Positions 1 through 6,785 of a stretch of DNA of 24,318 nt are shown here, piece by piece. Position 1 is the stretch's first letter; each line of letters opens with the position of its first letter. The translations under genes and the position numbers were made by a program. The DNA comes from a virus. Under the pieces are notes generated by a model. It ran no database searches. It was given only the letters and a program-made list of their open reading frames with translations, and was not told the origin of the DNA. Location: positions 1 through 24,318 of the IMG/VR virus record IMGVR_UViG_3300045010_000489; one strand, 5' to 3'.

Positions 1-42
1 GTCACCCATACGACAACATAACATTTACCACCTACATAAAGT

Positions 43-597
43 ATGAGAATAGCGGGTGTGGATTACAGTTTGCGGTGCCCAGCCGTATGCATTTTTGAAG
101 GAGACAAGAAGTTCTGCATCTCCAAATGCACCATGCACTTCATGTCGGGCACAAAAAAATACAATCAAACTTTTTCACATAATATACATGGAACTCTCAT
201 GCAAGAACACAAGCATGAATGTCAACGCTATGGTTCCATATCAAACTGGGCTTTGAATATTTTAGAAGACTGTGACTTTGTGTGCATTGAAGATTATGCG
301 TTCACTGCCAAGGGTAAGGTGTTTCATATCGGTGAGAACACAGGTATCTTAAAGTACAGACTATGGGAAAAGAAGATTCAATATAAGACTGTTCCTCCAA
401 CACAGATAAAGAAGTTTGGAACAGGGAGAGGCAACGCAAAGAAAGAGGATATGTATGCTGCTTTCAAAGCAGAATGCCGTTTGGATTTGCAAAGAATTTT
501 TAGTGTCGCCACAAATCAGATTAAAAGTCCAATAACAGATATTACAGATTCATACTATATCTGTAAATACGGACACTACATAAACTATAACCAATAA
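43..597 (+). CDS. RuvC-like Holliday junction resolvase / RNase H-fold nuclease
   Basis: This 184-aa protein probably cleaves branched DNA (recombination intermediates or packaging substrates). It opens with the RNase H-fold strand GVDYSL, where Asp7 would be the first metal ligand. VCIEDYAF supplies Glu83, and ITDITDSYYI near the C-terminus supplies Asp166/Asp169. TGILKYRLWE and PPTQIKKFGTGRGNAKKEDM are typical of phage and bacterial RuvC-like proteins. The length fits the family. The start is the only Met placing the first acidic strand at the usual position, although no good Shine-Dalgarno precedes it. It converges on the baseplate operon with 10 nt between stop codons. The exact substrate is inferred; the fold assignment is fairly secure. 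Confidence 0.85.
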   Translation: MRIAGVDYSLRCPAVCIFEGDKKFCISKCTMHFMSGTKKYNQTFSHNIHGTLMQEHKHECQRYGSISNWALNILEDCDFVCIEDYAFTAKGKVFHIGENTGILKYRLWEKKIQYKTVPPTQIKKFGTGRGNAKKEDMYAAFKAECRLDLQRIFSVATNQIKSPITDITDSYYICKYGHYINYNQ

Positions 598-607
598 ATG
601 TGATACT

Positions 608-1987
608 TTAGACCTTTACAGCAGAAGAGAAGAAATCTCCCTGTTCTGGGAATTTGTTATTGTTCCATTTTTTGCTGTCTGGTATTGGTGTGGGTAAAGA
701 ATCGCGTGTCAGTTCTAGTCTCATACGATATCCATCTCGTATTTGTAAATGATGTCTAATTGCGCTAATGATATATTTACCGCTCATATACTTATCTAGC
801 CAATCTATAAAGGAATTTTGTTTCTCCTCGAATGAGGGTACAGTAAGTTTGATAACTTGCCCCACCCGAATTTTAGAGTTTCCAGGCAAAGTAAACTGTA
901 GTTTAGCACCTTCTATCTGTTGCATCTGAGCATTGCGCTTTAGTACCCACTCCTGATACTTGTCATTGTCTGCATACTGATTTTCGTTTCCATACATCCA
1001 CTTGTGCTTGGGGTAATACTTGAAATTGCTTAGTGCATGGGGGCTTAGGTTGTCATTGTTTGCTGCAACCAAAGGATGCTTTTCGATATGATCTGCATTA
1101 AAGAACTCTTCATTATATGCATAATCAACCTGTCCCCATTGTTTTCTTACAATATCGTGAAACAAAAGTCTAGAAGCATAAAAACCATTTTCAATATTTT
1201 TCATGGTATTATGATATTCCATCATTAAAAATTCTCTTACAGTTCTATATTCTTTCAATAAATCTCTTGATGCCGGAGATGAATTTCTATCTGGTCTAGT
1301 TTGTGGAAAGTATTCGTACTCTCCGATAGGTTGCTGTTTAGCAAGTTCAGCAAATGACTTCATCTTAAATCCTTCAAGATCTTCATAAAAAATAAAGTTG
1401 CAGTTCTCTTTATTGTCTGCATCAATTGCTCTGGTAGTTAGCCAGTTAATTGCAGATAGTGGACTCCAGTATGGAATAATAAACTTGTGGCGAAACATGG
1501 TCTTTGCCACATCAAAGTTCTTTTTGCTGTTGCCTGTGTAGTCCATTTTTAGATATTCTGTGTAAATTTTCTTTATAATTTCATCAACCCTTCCTTCATA
1601 AGCCTTACTAATCTTTGTCTGCTGACTCTTTACAAACTCTTCTGATACAAAATATAAAGTATAGCGTAAGGCTTTGTCGTTTTCTTGCGGTTCTCGCTCG
1701 CTAATTTTGTAGACTCTAAAAGTTCTCGTTACTGTTGTGTTTCCATATAAATTATCAAAAAAAGGAGTCTTGAAACTAATTTCTAGTTTCTCTCTTCCAC
1801 ATAGACTAAAATGATAGATTAGATTCAGCGAATCCAATATGGTAATTTGCCCGCTCAAGCAGTTGGTGTACATATCTTCAAATATTTCAATTTCATCCCA
1901 CAACTTTGTGATGTCTTGTTCATTTCCACTTGCATAAGAAATAAGTTTTAAACTCAATATATCAAAGTGATTTGTGGTATTACTCAT
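608..1987 (-). CDS. gp27: Baseplate hub protein, T4 gp27-like
   Basis: This 459-aa protein is the last gene of the minus-strand baseplate operon, starting 2 nt after the gp53 stop. The N-terminal ~100 residues (FDILSLKLISY, SGQITILDSLNLI, REKLEISFKTP) have the pattern of the gp27/late-control-D beta-barrel. The middle, with SPLSAINWLTTRAI and NFIFYEDLEGFKMKSF (about 175-215), matches the usual hub layout. The C-terminal region (about 375-430) carries GNSKIRVGQVIKLTVP followed by a GKYIISAIRHHL segment, again typical of hub proteins. T4 gp27 forms the trimeric torus joining the tail tube to the spike. This protein is somewhat longer than T4 gp27 (about 390 aa). Assignment is by pattern and context, without a search. 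Confidence 0.75.
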   Translation of the reverse strand: MSNTTNHFDILSLKLISYASGNEQDITKLWDEIEIFEDMYTNCLSGQITILDSLNLIYHFSLCGREKLEISFKTPFFDNLYGNTTVTRTFRVYKISEREPQENDKALRYTLYFVSEEFVKSQQTKISKAYEGRVDEIIKKIYTEYLKMDYTGNSKKNFDVAKTMFRHKFIIPYWSPLSAINWLTTRAIDADNKENCNFIFYEDLEGFKMKSFAELAKQQPIGEYEYFPQTRPDRNSSPASRDLLKEYRTVREFLMMEYHNTMKNIENGFYASRLLFHDIVRKQWGQVDYAYNEEFFNADHIEKHPLVAANNDNLSPHALSNFKYYPKHKWMYGNENQYADNDKYQEWVLKRNAQMQQIEGAKLQFTLPGNSKIRVGQVIKLTVPSFEEKQNSFIDWLDKYMSGKYIISAIRHHLQIRDGYRMRLELTRDSLPTPIPDSKKWNNNKFPEQGDFFSSAVKV

Positions 1988-1989
1988 GA

Positions 1990-2913
1990 TTAAAACTCTT
2001 CATTTAGTATCTCTTCAAACTTGTTTGCTATTTCTGAAACAATTTCTGGTGCGGGAAGTCTAATTTGCCTACGCTTTTCATTTATATTGGTTTCATACTC
2101 TAAATTAGTTACTGCTTTGATTGTTTGTGCTTCTGTTCCACCAGTAACATACGCACCGAGTAGTGTTTTATCAAATGGAAGTATAGTGGATCTTCCATAA
2201 TGATCAGGAGTAGAAGTTTTTTGCACTTCTTCTCCATTTTGTATCAGACCGCTATAAGTTGCAAGCGGAGCAAGTCTATTTCCTAAATCATCCTCAAAGT
2301 GATGTACTGCTTCGGTGTTTAGTTGGATGCGACGAATTTTACCACTTGCGGTTGCTTGTTCTCCACCAGTTATTGCAAACCCCACAATATCGTCCTCTTC
2401 AAAAGAACCATTCTCATCTACTACTACTGCTTTGTTCATGGTTCTATCCCAACACACAACATAGGCGCTTTTACTTGTGTCTAAATACGGTCCCGTGACC
2501 GGTCCCGTGACACCGAATACATGGTATCCTTCAGTAATTTTGTGATCTTTTCGTTTGCGTACAGAAGGTAGTGGACTTTCCTTTACAGGATGCATCTCTA
2601 GTAGAAATGCATTGCCTGGATATTTGTTCTCACAATATTGCAAAAACTCATGGTATGGAATTGGCCATTCGTAATATGGATTGTGTATTTCATTAAATAA
2701 CAAAATAATCCAATGTAGTTCAGAGTCACCGTATAGTTTATGAGCAATGATATCAGGACGATCTATGTCTTTTACTGTGTATTCGCCAAACAAAGAACCT
2801 TCAACTGCTTTAGAATTGATACGAACTCTTCGTAAAATATCTACAGCAACTTGAAAGTTCTTGTTGCCTTTAACATCGTAGTAGAAGTTCGGAAACTTGT
2901 TGAAGTATCCCAT
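1990..2913 (-). CDS. gp53: Baseplate wedge protein gp53
   Basis: The N-terminal 110 residues are characteristic of gp53: KFPNFYYD near the start, then RPDIIAHKLYGDSELHWIIL and NEIHNPYYEWP. In T4, gp53 joins neighbouring wedges and is needed for hub-wedge assembly. At 307 aa it is clearly longer than T4 gp53 (about 196 aa). The extra C-terminal part (about 120-307) is unrelated to anything I can name; it contains several short beta-rich stretches and may be a decoration or contact domain. The start codon overlaps the stop of the upstream gp48-like gene by one base (TAATG), so translation is probably coupled. Confidence 0.85.
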   Translation of the reverse strand: MGYFNKFPNFYYDVKGNKNFQVAVDILRRVRINSKAVEGSLFGEYTVKDIDRPDIIAHKLYGDSELHWIILLFNEIHNPYYEWPIPYHEFLQYCENKYPGNAFLLEMHPVKESPLPSVRKRKDHKITEGYHVFGVTGPVTGPYLDTSKSAYVVCWDRTMNKAVVVDENGSFEEDDIVGFAITGGEQATASGKIRRIQLNTEAVHHFEDDLGNRLAPLATYSGLIQNGEEVQKTSTPDHYGRSTILPFDKTLLGAYVTGGTEAQTIKAVTNLEYETNINEKRRQIRLPAPEIVSEIANKFEEILNEEF

Positions 2914-3875
2914 TAGAAACCTTTCTCTATGTGATCTCGGTGTAGGGGTTCTACTTCTTGGAATCCCATTGATATTGTAATGTAGACAGGCGCTCCGTCT
3001 TCAAACGAAACAAATCCAGTCTCATCACCATATGTAACATCAAATTTTGTACATACAAGTCTTCGGAGTCTTTGTAGATATGGGTTTTCTCTACCGTTTA
3101 TAAAAAATTGAAGTTCCCATTCAGATGGAACATTAAACTGCGTTTGGCTGGATAATGTAGGATGAGAATGCCATCTGCAAGTTTTAATGATACTGTTTAC
3201 CATTTCAGTTTCTTGAGCACTTTTAGGAGCAAAGGTATACTCGAAAGTGAAAGTGCGTTCTTTAATTTCTTTAAAAGACACTTCTTTATTTGGATTTTTG
3301 GCTTTACCTTCTTTTAATAATCTGTTTTGTTCTCCACCAGGTGACAACATATCTTTTAATGAGTTCACCCCACCTTGCAACATACCAGAAAGAATACCAC
3401 CCCATCCTCTACGCTCAGATTCAACATTTTCATATTCTGCGCTCATCCCAATTTCTATTGATCCTGGAATATAAAGAGCGATGCTTTCTTGGGGAGATCG
3501 TGCAACTTGTCCTGCAATTCTAGTGGTTGCTACAAACGATTCATTGCTTTTTGATTTTCTTTCATTAAATCCTGCAAGATCAAACAAAGAACCAGCAGCA
3601 TTTACAATAGATCCTGGAGTTCCTCCCAATCCAGCAGATATAATTCCGAATAAATTTCCTTTTTTATTTGATGCTTTTACACTTGTTTGAAATGTTGCTG
3701 GCTTATCTGCATATGCTGTGAGAAGAATAAAGTTTTGCATAACTTCTGTACCAACCTCGATGGGATATTGCATGGTTGCAATGGTTCCTGCTGGAGTTTC
3801 CACTCTTTCCAATTTAGCGAATATACCACTGTTTAGGCCGTCGTTTAAGAGTCTTCCACGATTGTTGTTTGGCAT
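2913..3875 (-). CDS. gp48: Baseplate tail-tube cap protein, gp48/gp54-like
   Basis: This 320-aa protein is first in the minus-strand baseplate operon, with a good AGGAG ribosome site just upstream. Its C-terminal half carries RTFTFEYTFAPKSAQETEMV, IIKTCRWHSHPTL and a closing VYITISMGFQEVEPL, a pattern typical of gp48/gp54-type tube-initiation proteins. In T4, gp48 and gp54 cap the hub and start tube polymerisation. A Gly/Ser-rich hydrophobic segment (about 75-110) and a low-complexity stretch (about 165-200) may be membrane-like or flexible inserts. Only one of the two T4 paralogues is present in this window, so I cannot decide between gp48 and gp54. Confidence 0.75.
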   Translation of the reverse strand: MPNNNRGRLLNDGLNSGIFAKLERVETPAGTIATMQYPIEVGTEVMQNFILLTAYADKPATFQTSVKASNKKGNLFGIISAGLGGTPGSIVNAAGSLFDLAGFNERKSKSNESFVATTRIAGQVARSPQESIALYIPGSIEIGMSAEYENVESERRGWGGILSGMLQGGVNSLKDMLSPGGEQNRLLKEGKAKNPNKEVSFKEIKERTFTFEYTFAPKSAQETEMVNSIIKTCRWHSHPTLSSQTQFNVPSEWELQFFINGRENPYLQRLRRLVCTKFDVTYGDETGFVSFEDGAPVYITISMGFQEVEPLHRDHIEKGF

Positions 3876-3902
3876 TTGTTCTCCTACCCTACATAGGTAT
3901 GT

Positions 3903-4364
3903 ATGGCATACAAGGGAAAGTATACACCGGTTAATTCTTCTAAGTATCGTGGAGACTCCACAAACATCATATATCGCAGTCTATTAGAGCGTCGATTCAT
4001 GGTGTATTGTGATACTAATGCAACGATCAATTGGTGGGCATCCGAGGAACTGTATATCCATTATATATCCCCGATAGATGGCAAGCGGCATAGATACTTT
4101 GTTGATTTTGTTATAGGCATTAGCGATGCCAATGGTCAAGAACAGACTATTATGGTGGAAATCAAACCGTATCGTCAATGTAAAGCACCAAAGATACGGA
4201 TATTCGAGGGTAAAGTAGATCGCCGCAGGCGCGACTACCGAGACTATGTGCGAAGTGTGAAGGATTGGGGTATCAACTCTGCTAAATGGGCAGCAGCGAA
4301 TCGGTATTGTAAAGAGCGAGGATGGATATTCAAGATCATCACCGACAAGGATTTGAAACCATAA
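3903..4364 (+). CDS. gp4: Head completion protein gp4 (TnsA-like nuclease fold)
   Basis: This 153-aa protein matches the T4 gp4/gp50 head-completion family: YKGKYTPVNSSKYRGD at the N-terminus, NIIYRSLLERRFMVYCD, then the nuclease core HRYFVDFV and IMVEIKPYRQ, and a C-terminal AKWAAANRYCKERGW. Glu29, Asp68, Glu86 and Lys88 form a PD-(D/E)XK-type constellation. In T4 the protein is added late to filled heads before tail joining. It is divergently transcribed from the baseplate operon across a 27-nt gap, so the two operons share a very short control region. It overlaps the next gene by one base (TAATG). Confidence 0.9.
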   Translation: MAYKGKYTPVNSSKYRGDSTNIIYRSLLERRFMVYCDTNATINWWASEELYIHYISPIDGKRHRYFVDFVIGISDANGQEQTIMVEIKPYRQCKAPKIRIFEGKVDRRRRDYRDYVRSVKDWGINSAKWAAANRYCKERGWIFKIITDKDLKP

Positions 4365-4990
4365 TGGCAAAAAACAAGAAAAACATCTATGAAGACTTGT
4401 ATAGAGAATATACTCGTGCTTTGAAGGATGACAAAAGCATTGAAGCAGCCATGATATGGTTCTATCGAGAGATCAGAACGCTATACGGATCGACTAGCAA
4501 ATCTCTTGTTCCCTTTCTCTCTGCAATGGAAGGCACTAAAAAGATTAGTGCAGAAGATATTGGATTCGGAAGACTATACTTGTTCGAGTACCGAGCAAGC
4601 AGACAAGAAGATTACTATGATCGTTTCCCTGTAGTACTTCCCTTCACAATTAAGAGTAACCATATTGTAGGATTCAACCTGCACTACCTACCACTCCGAT
4701 ATCGGTTACTTGCTATTGCTGAGATGCTGTACAAGGCAGATTCTAGATTTCCACCAAGCGAAAAGCGTCTAACTAAACTGGACTACGACTACATCAATGG
4801 AACATCTTTGAACTTTATGCGTGTTGCTGTAAGAACCTACAAACTCAGACGCATTCGTTCTATAGTTGGTGAAATTCCCTTAACAGGATGGATTACCGCA
4901 TCTTTACTTCCTGTGGCACAATATAGGGGTTCTGTTAGAACACAGAACGCCGTGAACGAAGAAATGCTGAAGCAAATCAAGAATATTTAA
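4364..4990 (+). CDS. Conserved T4-like phage protein, function unknown
   Basis: The start at the TAATG overlap with gp4 is preferred over an upstream in-frame ATG inside gp4; it gives a 208-aa product beginning MAKNKKNIYEDL. The core motif YYDRFPVVLPFTIK followed by GFNLHYLPLRYRLLAI is one I associate with a family common in marine T4-like phages, but I cannot give it a reliable function. It has no membrane segment or signal peptide. Its position between head completion and tail tube genes suggests a virion or assembly role. A DNA end protector (gp2) role is conceivable from gene order but not supported by any motif I can verify. Confidence 0.75.
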   Translation: MAKNKKNIYEDLYREYTRALKDDKSIEAAMIWFYREIRTLYGSTSKSLVPFLSAMEGTKKISAEDIGFGRLYLFEYRASRQEDYYDRFPVVLPFTIKSNHIVGFNLHYLPLRYRLLAIAEMLYKADSRFPPSEKRLTKLDYDYINGTSLNFMRVAVRTYKLRRIRSIVGEIPLTGWITASLLPVAQYRGSVRTQNAVNEEMLKQIKNI

Positions 4991-5001
4991 AAGGAGATAC
5001 C

Positions 5002-5715
5002 ATGCGTATTGACAAGTTTATAGCGGCTATATCAAAGATTAAACCACTAGATGCTACCCGATGGGGATTGTTCATAGGCAGGCCTGGCATGGACAATGAA
5101 CGATTGAATCTTACCGTTCGTAATGTTTCAGTACCTGGTAGAAAGTTGTCAGGAAATGATCTTGAAATCTATGGCCCTAAACGAACCATTGCAGCAAGAG
5201 AAGAGTTCTCGGACGACCTTTCTATGGAATTTTTGCTAGGGCAGGATGGTTACGAGCGTGATATCTTCAATAGGTGGATGAATCAGGTTGTTGATCCAAA
5301 GAGTGGAAACCCAAACTATTATGTAAACTATGTGTGCGATCTTGGGTTGCAGCAATATGACAAGAAGGGGGTACTACGATATGCTTGGAAGTTCTATGAG
5401 ATATACCCCACCGAAATTGAAGCAATAGACTTTGCGAACGAGGCTGGAGATGGAAATTTCGTTACCGTGAAAGTCAAGTTTGCATACAAGAACTTTCTGG
5501 CATCTGGAGTCGTTCCTTTGGAAGAAGTGCAAGACAGGATCGAACAGATGCGTATACAACCTCCTACTAGCCCTACTAGCAAGGATATGGCGTTTCGTGT
5601 AAATGGGAGGGTATGGCGGAGGGGGAGTGAGAATAGGGGGAGAAGGTGGGTTGGTGAAGATGATAGAGGACCAAGCATACTAGGACCTGGTGGTGCAGAG
5701 GGTGCAATTCCATAA
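5002..5715 (+). CDS. gp19: Tail tube protein gp19
   Basis: This protein forms the stacked hexameric inner tube of the contractile tail. Family hallmarks seen: LTVRNVSVPGRKLSGNDLEI, YGPKRTIAAREEFSDDLSME, then a FNRWMNQVVDP segment, NYYVNYVCDL and WKFYEIYPTEIEAIDF. An AAGGAG ribosome site lies 6-7 nt before the ATG. The core ends near residue 170; T4 gp19 is 163 aa, but this one is 237. The extra tail is rich in Pro, Arg and Gly (about 180-237), includes a PTSPTS repeat, and is encoded by unusually G-rich DNA. The tail could be a surface decoration or a recent addition. Confidence 0.9.
   Translation: MRIDKFIAAISKIKPLDATRWGLFIGRPGMDNERLNLTVRNVSVPGRKLSGNDLEIYGPKRTIAAREEFSDDLSMEFLLGQDGYERDIFNRWMNQVVDPKSGNPNYYVNYVCDLGLQQYDKKGVLRYAWKFYEIYPTEIEAIDFANEAGDGNFVTVKVKFAYKNFLASGVVPLEEVQDRIEQMRIQPPTSPTSKDMAFRVNGRVWRRGSENRGRRWVGEDDRGPSILGPGGAEGAIP
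5605..5650 (+). other. G-tract cluster inside the gp19 3' end (G-quadruplex-capable)
   Basis: Five G-runs occur on the coding strand: 5605-5607, 5609-5611, 5621-5625, 5636-5640 and 5648-5650, with loops of 1, 9, 10 and 7 nt. The surrounding genes are AT-leaning, so this is a local anomaly. It encodes the basic Arg/Gly tail of the tube protein. Whether it folds is not known. Confidence 0.45.
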
Positions 5716-5736
5716 CGCAGCATATATAACAAGAGT

Positions 5737-5753
5737 CGCATTATTGCAATGCG
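5737..5753 (+). other. Short hairpin between gp19 and gp26
   Basis: CGCATT (5737-5742) and AATGCG (5748-5753) form a perfect 6-bp stem with a 5-nt loop in the 71-nt gap between gp19 and gp26. No T-run follows, so it is not a typical Rho-independent terminator. It could stabilise the abundant gp19 mRNA 3' end or mark a processing site. The gap also holds CATATATAAC (5721-5730), a poor late-promoter-like sequence. Confidence 0.3.
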
Positions 5754-5786
5754 TGATTGACAGTTTTAACAGGACAGGAGAATAAT

Positions 5787-6548
5787 ATGGCATTACCGAT
5801 CATTGGAACACCGACATACGAAACCAAACTAATATCCACTGGCAAACAAATCAAATTCAGACCCTTCTTGGTGAAAGAAGAGAAGATTCTGCTTATGGCA
5901 TTGGAGTCCAAAAAGGACAAGGAAACCATAAGTGCGCTCCGCACCATCATTAGCAATTGCGTTCAGACACCAGGATTTGATGTAGATGAACTACCTCTGT
6001 TTGATATTGAGTGGTTGTTTTTACAACTCAGATCAAAGTCAGTGGGTAATATGGTGGAACCAATTGTGAAACTTGAGTGTGGTGCAGAAGTCAAAGTTCC
6101 TCTAAATCTAGACGAGATTAACCCAAAGATCACAGAGAATCACACCAATACAATCACGGTATTTGAAGACAAAAAGCGCAAGATAGGAGTCATCATGCGG
6201 TATCCAAAACTTGATCTTGCAACTCGTATGTCTGGAAAGGGTGTAAAGAGTGGTGATCTAAGCAAAGATCCCATGCTTGCATTTGAAGTGGTCAAAGAAT
6301 GTGTAGAGTACATTTTTGAAAATGAAGAAATGCACGCTGCGGAAGATGTTGGTGCCAAAGAGATTGATTCGTTCTTGGAATCGCTAACACAAGAGCAGTT
6401 TGTGAAAATCACTGCTTTCTTTGAGACTATGCCAAGACTAGAGCATGAAGTACAAATCTTTAACCCCTGCACAGAACAGAAGCAGTTTGTTGTTCTAAAG
6501 GGACTCCAAGATTTTTTCCAGTCCTCCTCTGTCACGACAATATCATAA
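5787..6548 (+). CDS. gp26: Baseplate hub / tail assembly protein, T4 gp26-like
   Basis: The ATG at 5787 follows an AGGAG at 5776-5780 and gives a 253-aa protein; an upstream TTG at 5757 is less likely. The N-terminus (LPIIGTPTYETKLISTGKQI, then KFRPFLVKEEKILLMALES) and LPLFDIEWLFLQLRSKSVG are the hallmarks of the protein annotated as gp26 in T4-like marine phages. In T4, gp26 is assigned to hub assembly. Its position just before a gp51-like gene and the tape measure is the slot occupied in other phages by tail assembly chaperones (lambda G/GT). A slippery heptamer occurs 31 nt before the stop, so a longer fused product of about 331 aa may also be made. Confidence 0.8.
   Translation: MALPIIGTPTYETKLISTGKQIKFRPFLVKEEKILLMALESKKDKETISALRTIISNCVQTPGFDVDELPLFDIEWLFLQLRSKSVGNMVEPIVKLECGAEVKVPLNLDEINPKITENHTNTITVFEDKKRKIGVIMRYPKLDLATRMSGKGVKSGDLSKDPMLAFEVVKECVEYIFENEEMHAAEDVGAKEIDSFLESLTQEQFVKITAFFETMPRLEHEVQIFNPCTEQKQFVVLKGLQDFFQSSSVTTIS
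6512..6518 (+). promoter_or_regulatory. Candidate -1 ribosomal frameshift site (T TTT TTC)
   Basis: In the gp26 frame the bases read GAT TTT TTC, giving the classic X XXY YYZ heptamer TTTTTTC. After a -1 slip the frame is open (first codon CCA at 6518) through the gp26 stop at 6546-6548 and directly into the gp51-like frame, which ends at 6781. The downstream gene has no ribosome site: its upstream 30 nt are pyrimidine-rich. The resulting fusion would have 244 gp26 residues plus about 87 more. I see no obvious strong stimulatory hairpin. Confidence 0.65.
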
Positions 6549-6550
6549 AC

Positions 6551-6781
6551 ATGATGAATACAAACTTTCAACTCATGCAGCACCACAAATATTCGCTGAC
6601 TGAGTTGGAAGAAATGATGCCGTGGGAGAGGGCGATATATGTACACCTTTTGGTTGAGTGGGTGAAAAAAGAGAATGAGCGCATCAAGAAGGAGAATGAG
6701 CAGATGAAGGCTCAGGCTGCCAAGGCTAAGTCCGCAGGCAGAGTAGGCAGAGTGTCTAGACCCGCAAGACGAACAAGGTAA
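6551..6781 (+). CDS. gp51: gp51-like hub assembly protein (possible frameshift extension of gp26)
   Basis: This 76-aa protein starts 2 nt after the gp26 stop at tandem ATGs (6551 and 6554). The N-terminal part, NFQLMQHHKYSLTELEEMMP followed by WERAIYVHLL, is the conserved core seen downstream of gp26 in T4-like marine phages. The rest is a charged helix (KKENERIKKENEQMKA) and a basic tail ending RPARRTR. T4 gp51 acts catalytically in hub assembly and is not in the finished virion. There is no Shine-Dalgarno sequence, and it lies in the -1 frame of gp26, so it may be expressed by frameshifting, by coupling, or both. Identification as gp51 rests on order and pattern. Confidence 0.7.
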   Translation: MMNTNFQLMQHHKYSLTELEEMMPWERAIYVHLLVEWVKKENERIKKENEQMKAQAAKAKSAGRVGRVSRPARRTR

Positions 6782-6785
6782 GTGG

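Noticed and set aside
3898-3913. GTATGGCATAC palindrome at the divergent promoter of the two structural operons
   Set aside because: Most of it is the start and first codons of gp4; the match is short and likely chance.
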